Source: Candidatus Opimibacter skivensis (GTDB taxonomy: Bacteria > Bacteroidota > Bacteroidia > Chitinophagales > Saprospiraceae). Taken from it: 64,000 nt of DNA. Numbering within the stretch: position 1 is the first letter of the stretch; the number at the start of each line of letters is the position of its first letter. The notes under the pieces are model-generated. The model worked only from the letters and a program-made list of their open reading frames with translations, did not search any database and was not told the origin of the DNA. The stretch covers positions 248,001-312,000 of the forward strand of contig JADKGY010000006.1 of assembly GCA_016722045.1 (NCBI GenBank), read 5' to 3'. The position numbers and the translations under genes were made by a program. This document shows, piece by piece, positions 60,623 to 64,000 of the stretch.

Positions 60623-62146
60623 ATGACCCGATCAATAAAAATATCATCCTCCATTATTTGCTTCCTTCTGATTCAGTTATTCATAAGTGTCAAGTCAATA
60701 GCTCAAACACTTCATGTTGGTACAGGCTATCCCTTTGAAACATTGACAGAAGCTGCGGCTATAGCTGTTCCGGGTGATACGATCCTGGTTCATGAGGGGA
60801 CATATGCTGGTGGGATTTTTATTGCTGATCTAAAGGGAACCTCTTCTGCATGGATATCAATTTTTGCAGCAGAGAGTGAGATCGTGATTTTTAGCGGCGG
60901 AACAAATGCATGGCAATTCACAGATGCTGCATATCTCAATATCCGAAATATCATCTTTGAACATCAGACAGGTAATGGAGTGAATTTCGACGATGGGGGT
61001 ACATACATCACACCTGCTCATCATATAAAATTTGAAAATTGCATCTTTAGAAATATAAATGCTACCGGCAATAATGATCTGTTGAAGTTGTCAGGGCTTG
61101 ATAGTTTTGAAATACGGCATTGCATTTTTCTTAATGGGGCTGAGGGCGGTAGCGGGATTGACATGGTAGGTTGTCATGATGGATTGATCATGAACAACCA
61201 TTTCGAAGATCTGGGTTCGAATTCGATACAGGCTAAAGGAGGCTCACGGAATATTCGCATTGAAGCTAATTTATTCAAACATGGTGGAGATCGTGCTTTG
61301 AATCTTGGTGGATCAACCGACCTCTCCTATTTCAGACCGATTGATGCACCGTATGAAGCTGCAGACCTTAAAGTGTATTCAAATATTTTTATCGGCTCCC
61401 AAGCTCCGATTGCATTTGTAGGATGTATCAATTCAGAAGCAGTGAATAATACGATCTATCTTCCATCGAAATGGGTGTTACGTATTTTGCAGGAAACAGT
61501 AGATCCTGATCGCTTTCCACCTTGCGGAAATAATACGTTCAGAAATAATATTGTGTATCTCGATGACCAGGTAGTAGTGGAATGTAATATTGGTCCCAAT
61601 ACGGCACCAGAAACATTTACATTTTCAAACAATATGTGGTTTCATGCTCAACTTCCCGGATGGCAAGGTCCTGTATTGCCTGTCGTTGATCATAACAATA
61701 AAATAGGTGAGGATCCATTTTTTGTAAATGCTGCAGAAGAGAACTTTTCATTAATGGCCGAAAGTCATGCCAGAGGAGGTGCTTTATCAGTCAATGAACC
61801 TGAGTATGATTATGCTGGCATTCCATTTCTCGGACCAAGGTCTATAGGGGCATTCCAGGGTGGGATAGCAACAGGTATTGAAAATGAAATAGTTGATATC
61901 AATGAGAAAATTAATATTTGGCCCAATCCAACCAACGGGGAAGTCCATATGGAATTTTCTGATCTAATAAATGTGCCACTTAACATAAGTGTAATTGATG
62001 CGATGGGAAGGATCTCAAGGAAAATTAAATTACCGGCTGGTTGCACATCCTTTTTGTTAGACATGAGCAGGATGAGTAAAGGAAAATATATTTTATACTT
62101 CACAGGTGAAAATATCAGTTTGATAAAAAATATTTTGCTTCAATAA
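60623..62146 (+). CDS. Secreted right-handed beta-helix protein with T9SS sorting domain
   Basis: 507 residues from the ATG at 60623; the earlier in-frame ATG at 60590 would add 11 residues before the signal. The signal peptide is MTRSIKISSSIICFLLIQ...SIAQ. The opening LHVGTGYPFETLTEAAAIAVPGDTILVHEGTY is the DUF1565-like cap also seen in NosD. Parallel beta-helix rungs follow (YLNIRNIIFEHQTGNGVNF, HIKFENCIFRNINATGN, FEIRHCIFLNGAEGGSG). The end is a T9SS type A domain (INIWPNPTNGEVHMEF ... MSKGKYILYFTGE). A polysaccharide-binding or lyase-like role is possible; no catalytic residues can be assigned. Confidence 0.88.
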   Translation: MTRSIKISSSIICFLLIQLFISVKSIAQTLHVGTGYPFETLTEAAAIAVPGDTILVHEGTYAGGIFIADLKGTSSAWISIFAAESEIVIFSGGTNAWQFTDAAYLNIRNIIFEHQTGNGVNFDDGGTYITPAHHIKFENCIFRNINATGNNDLLKLSGLDSFEIRHCIFLNGAEGGSGIDMVGCHDGLIMNNHFEDLGSNSIQAKGGSRNIRIEANLFKHGGDRALNLGGSTDLSYFRPIDAPYEAADLKVYSNIFIGSQAPIAFVGCINSEAVNNTIYLPSKWVLRILQETVDPDRFPPCGNNTFRNNIVYLDDQVVVECNIGPNTAPETFTFSNNMWFHAQLPGWQGPVLPVVDHNNKIGEDPFFVNAAEENFSLMAESHARGGALSVNEPEYDYAGIPFLGPRSIGAFQGGIATGIENEIVDINEKINIWPNPTNGEVHMEFSDLINVPLNISVIDAMGRISRKIKLPAGCTSFLLDMSRMSKGKYILYFTGENISLIKNILLQ

Positions 62147-62234
62147 TCTTGTACCCATTTCATTCATTTCTTCAAAAGCTGATATCTTTTTGTTATCCAT
62201 ATCATAACAGGTTAAAGCACCTCAAATGACTTCT

Positions 62235-62242
62235 TATCTTTG
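62235..62242 (+). promoter_or_regulatory. Candidate -7 element TATCTTTG
   Basis: TATCTTTG lies 26 bases before the start at 62268 and fits the Bacteroidota TAnnTTTG element; no strong -33 element is seen. Confidence 0.45.
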
Positions 62243-62267
62243 ATTTACGCCAGGTCGTGTAGCCTAT

Positions 62268-63284
62268 ATGAAACTTTCCCATCTTCTTTTTTTCATTCTT
62301 ATTATCAAACTTACTCCCGGCTTCACACAACAGCCTAATTTGAACGCTTACGTCAATTACGATTTCATCCCGGGCGAAAAGATAATTTTTGAGGATGATT
62401 TTCGAAATAAGAAAGAAAGTGAATTCCCTGCAGAGTGGAGCTTGAAATCCGGAAAAGGTGTTGTGCAGTTGATTGACAATGTACCTGCGTTTCTGTTGAC
62501 GGATGGTCATTATGCTAAAGTCATTCCTTCGATAAAAAATGATTTCGTTCTCACCGATTCATTTACGATCGAATTTGATTTTGATATCAGGGATGGTGCA
62601 TATACACCTGCAGTTTTTTTTCCTAATAAAGATGGCTCAGAAAGATTAATTCTGTGGGGCCCGGATATTCAGACCGGTTATTTTACAAATCAACTCTCCG
62701 GAAAATATCCTGAGGCTGCTGATAAATTCTATAACAAATGGCATCATGCTGCCCTGGCGTATCTGAATGGACAAATCAAATGTTACATCGACCAGTATCT
62801 CGTCCTGACCATACCCAAATGCGGATTCCAACCAACGAAAATTCTATTCGGTGGTTTAGCTTCTCCTGAAATACCTCTCGCTTTCACGAATGTCAAAATC
62901 GCAACAGGTGGTGGGAACAACATGGCTGATAAAATCCTGGCTGATGGAAAATGGATGACCCATGGAATTACATTTGATGATAACACTTCCAACATCAAAC
63001 CTGAAAGCATGGGTGTGATGAATGCAATAGTTAAAGTCATGAAGGAAAATCCTCAGCTCAACTTTCAGGTTTGTTGCTACACAGAAAGCGAGGGTGATGA
63101 AAGTGCAAATATGAAACTTTCTGATCAGCGTGCCAGGGCCGTGAAAATGCAATTCGTAGCTATGGGTATTGATGCCTCCAGATTGTTAGCTAAAGGATAC
63201 GGAGCTAAGTATCCGATCGATAGCAGCTCAACTTCTGAGGGGAGAGCGAATAACAATAGAATAGAGCTGAAGTTGGTGAAGTGA
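62268..63284 (+). CDS. OmpA-family protein with LamG-like N-terminal domain
   Basis: 338 residues. The Sec signal is MKLSHLLFFILIIKLTPGFTQ. Residues about 35-215 form a concanavalin-like (LamG/jelly-roll) domain (IIFEDDFRNKKESEFPAEW, FTIEFDFDI, WHHAALAYLNGQIKCYIDQYLVL, ILFGGLAS). Residues about 225-338 are an OmpA C-terminal peptidoglycan-binding domain (GITFDDNTSNIKPESMGVMNAIVKVMKENP, LSDQRARAVKMQFVAMGI, GYGAKYPI, RANNNRIEL). It likely anchors to the cell wall with the jelly-roll exposed. Confidence 0.92.
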   Translation: MKLSHLLFFILIIKLTPGFTQQPNLNAYVNYDFIPGEKIIFEDDFRNKKESEFPAEWSLKSGKGVVQLIDNVPAFLLTDGHYAKVIPSIKNDFVLTDSFTIEFDFDIRDGAYTPAVFFPNKDGSERLILWGPDIQTGYFTNQLSGKYPEAADKFYNKWHHAALAYLNGQIKCYIDQYLVLTIPKCGFQPTKILFGGLASPEIPLAFTNVKIATGGGNNMADKILADGKWMTHGITFDDNTSNIKPESMGVMNAIVKVMKENPQLNFQVCCYTESEGDESANMKLSDQRARAVKMQFVAMGIDASRLLAKGYGAKYPIDSSSTSEGRANNNRIELKLVK

Positions 63285-63446
63285 TGTGAGATGTGAGATG
63301 TGAGACTTGACATTCAAAATTAATCTCTCAGTTTTTGTGTAATATTTTTATTCCAAAATTTTAGGTCTGGATCAACAATAAAACTCTGAGGTCTGCCTTG
63401 TTGTTAGACTCATGCTCCCCGTTGATCATTCTGTTATCTTTATAGT

Positions 63447-64000
63447 ATGTGGTGGCAATATCTCTTAGTATTCCTTTGTACAATCCTGTTTGATATTGTT
63501 CCTCTTCCCCTGCCGCCTGCTTTCACGGCGATCATTTTTTTACAAATCACGTTTGATCTTAACATTTGGGCAGCGATCGTTATCGGCGTAGGAGGTTCGA
63601 TCATCGGCCGATATATTCTGACACTTTATATACCCAAAGTTTCCGGAAAGATTTTTACAAGATCAAAAAATGAAGATGTCCAGTATCTCGGGAAAAAAAT
63701 GAAACAAAAAGGCTGGAAGGGCCAGCTTTTTATTTTGCTATACTCCTTAATGCCATTGCCAACAACTCCCCTATTTATTGCCGGGGGAATGGCGAAACTG
63801 GGTCCGCTCTTCCTGATTCCTCCATTTATCATCGGAAAATTTATAAGTGATACGGCCGCTGTCTTTCTCGGCAAGTATGTCGCGGAAAATACCGGGGGTA
63901 TCCTTCATGGCATCGTTTCCTGGAAATCGATTTCAGGACTGTTACTAGGACTGGCGATGATCTTCGCTCTCCTTTTTATAGACTGGAAGTCGCTTTTTAT
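63447..64000 (+). CDS. Membrane protein, VTT/DedA-like, 3' truncated by the window edge
   Basis: An open frame from the ATG at 63447 runs to the end of the window (184 complete codons, no stop). It begins MWWQYLLVFLCTILFDIVPL and has four or five TM helices. The segment LYSLMPLPTTPLFIAGGMAKLGP has the Pro-rich re-entrant look of SNARE-associated/VTT membrane proteins, and FIIGKFISDTAAVFLGKYVAEN follows. Family assignment is tentative. TATCTTTA just upstream (63435-63442) may be its promoter. Confidence 0.65.
   Translation, partial: MWWQYLLVFLCTILFDIVPLPLPPAFTAIIFLQITFDLNIWAAIVIGVGGSIIGRYILTLYIPKVSGKIFTRSKNEDVQYLGKKMKQKGWKGQLFILLYSLMPLPTTPLFIAGGMAKLGPLFLIPPFIIGKFISDTAAVFLGKYVAENTGGILHGIVSWKSISGLLLGLAMIFALLFIDWKSLF

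Noticed and set aside
1..64000. tRNA, rRNA, tmRNA or prophage genes
   Set aside because: No cloverleaf, rRNA segment, integrase, capsid or tail gene was recognised by eye. A tRNAscan-SE or Infernal run would settle small RNAs.

Overview
The window is chromosomal DNA from a member of the Bacteroidota, most likely in or near the Saprospiria/Chitinophagia. The evidence is several type IX secretion (T9SS) type A C-terminal sorting domains, many Sec/lipobox lipoproteins, FG-GAP/ASPIC-UnbV proteins, TAnnTTTG promoter elements, a futalosine-pathway mqnC, and a Bacteroidota-style clade II nitrous oxide reductase cluster. I see no rRNA, tRNA, phage, insertion sequence or CRISPR array.

Layout. 1-4380: the tail of a T9SS-secreted protein, a small lipoprotein, and a three-gene MacB-like export cassette (adaptor, permease, ATPase). 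4499-9102: an MFS transporter with two AhpD/carboxymuconolactone-decarboxylase-like paralogues, a 12-TM NnrS/heme-copper-like membrane protein and a fasciclin lipoprotein. 9255-15695 (minus strand): the nos cluster, in transcription order cytochrome c, nosZ, a membrane-NosL fusion, nosD, nosF, nosY, with a candidate double Fnr/Crp-type site upstream. 15988-25340: a GlsB/YeaQ-type membrane protein, a beta-barrel protein, and two large FG-GAP lipoproteins flanking a TMTC-like membrane protein. 25856-37466: DinB, RhlE helicase, a secreted esterase, an SDR plus steroid-5-alpha-reductase-like pair, DedA, an APC permease, a CTP-synthase-GATase-like protein, a beta-barrel protein, Upp and a TIGR02757 protein. 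37617-42400 (minus strand): rimP-nusA-infB. 42861-46482: a tandem duplication of a T9SS-sorted protein, the second copy frameshifted at both ends. 46716-47627: an orphan DUF433 antitoxin-like gene and a HigBA toxin-antitoxin pair. 47830-55658: mqnC with an overlapping purine nucleoside phosphorylase, a LysM glucosaminidase, a DUF937 protein, a TPR lipoprotein, dodecin and a D-threonine-aldolase-like enzyme. 55837-59942: a channel-like TrkA-N/RyR protein followed by a TIR-coiled coil-TM-DUF1566 protein. 60195-64000: a histone-H1-like protein, a T9SS beta-helix protein, a LamG-like/OmpA protein and a truncated membrane protein.

The best candidate for a new system is the pair at 55837-59942. It combines a two-TM, NAD-binding, RyR-domain protein with a single-pass TIR protein whose putative sensor domain lies across the membrane, a layout resembling a Toll-like receptor coupled to a nucleotide-gated channel. 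A second candidate is the dense intergenic repeat load. It includes a composite three-hairpin element whose stems covary between copies, two copies of a long GTACGGACAGGTCG-based palindrome, and several other long perfect inverted repeats.

At least six single-base frameshifts in five genes were inferred, including the essential infB. Four lie in A/T homopolymer runs. This pattern points to uncorrected assembly indels, transcriptional slippage, or both, and should be settled before any of these genes is called broken.
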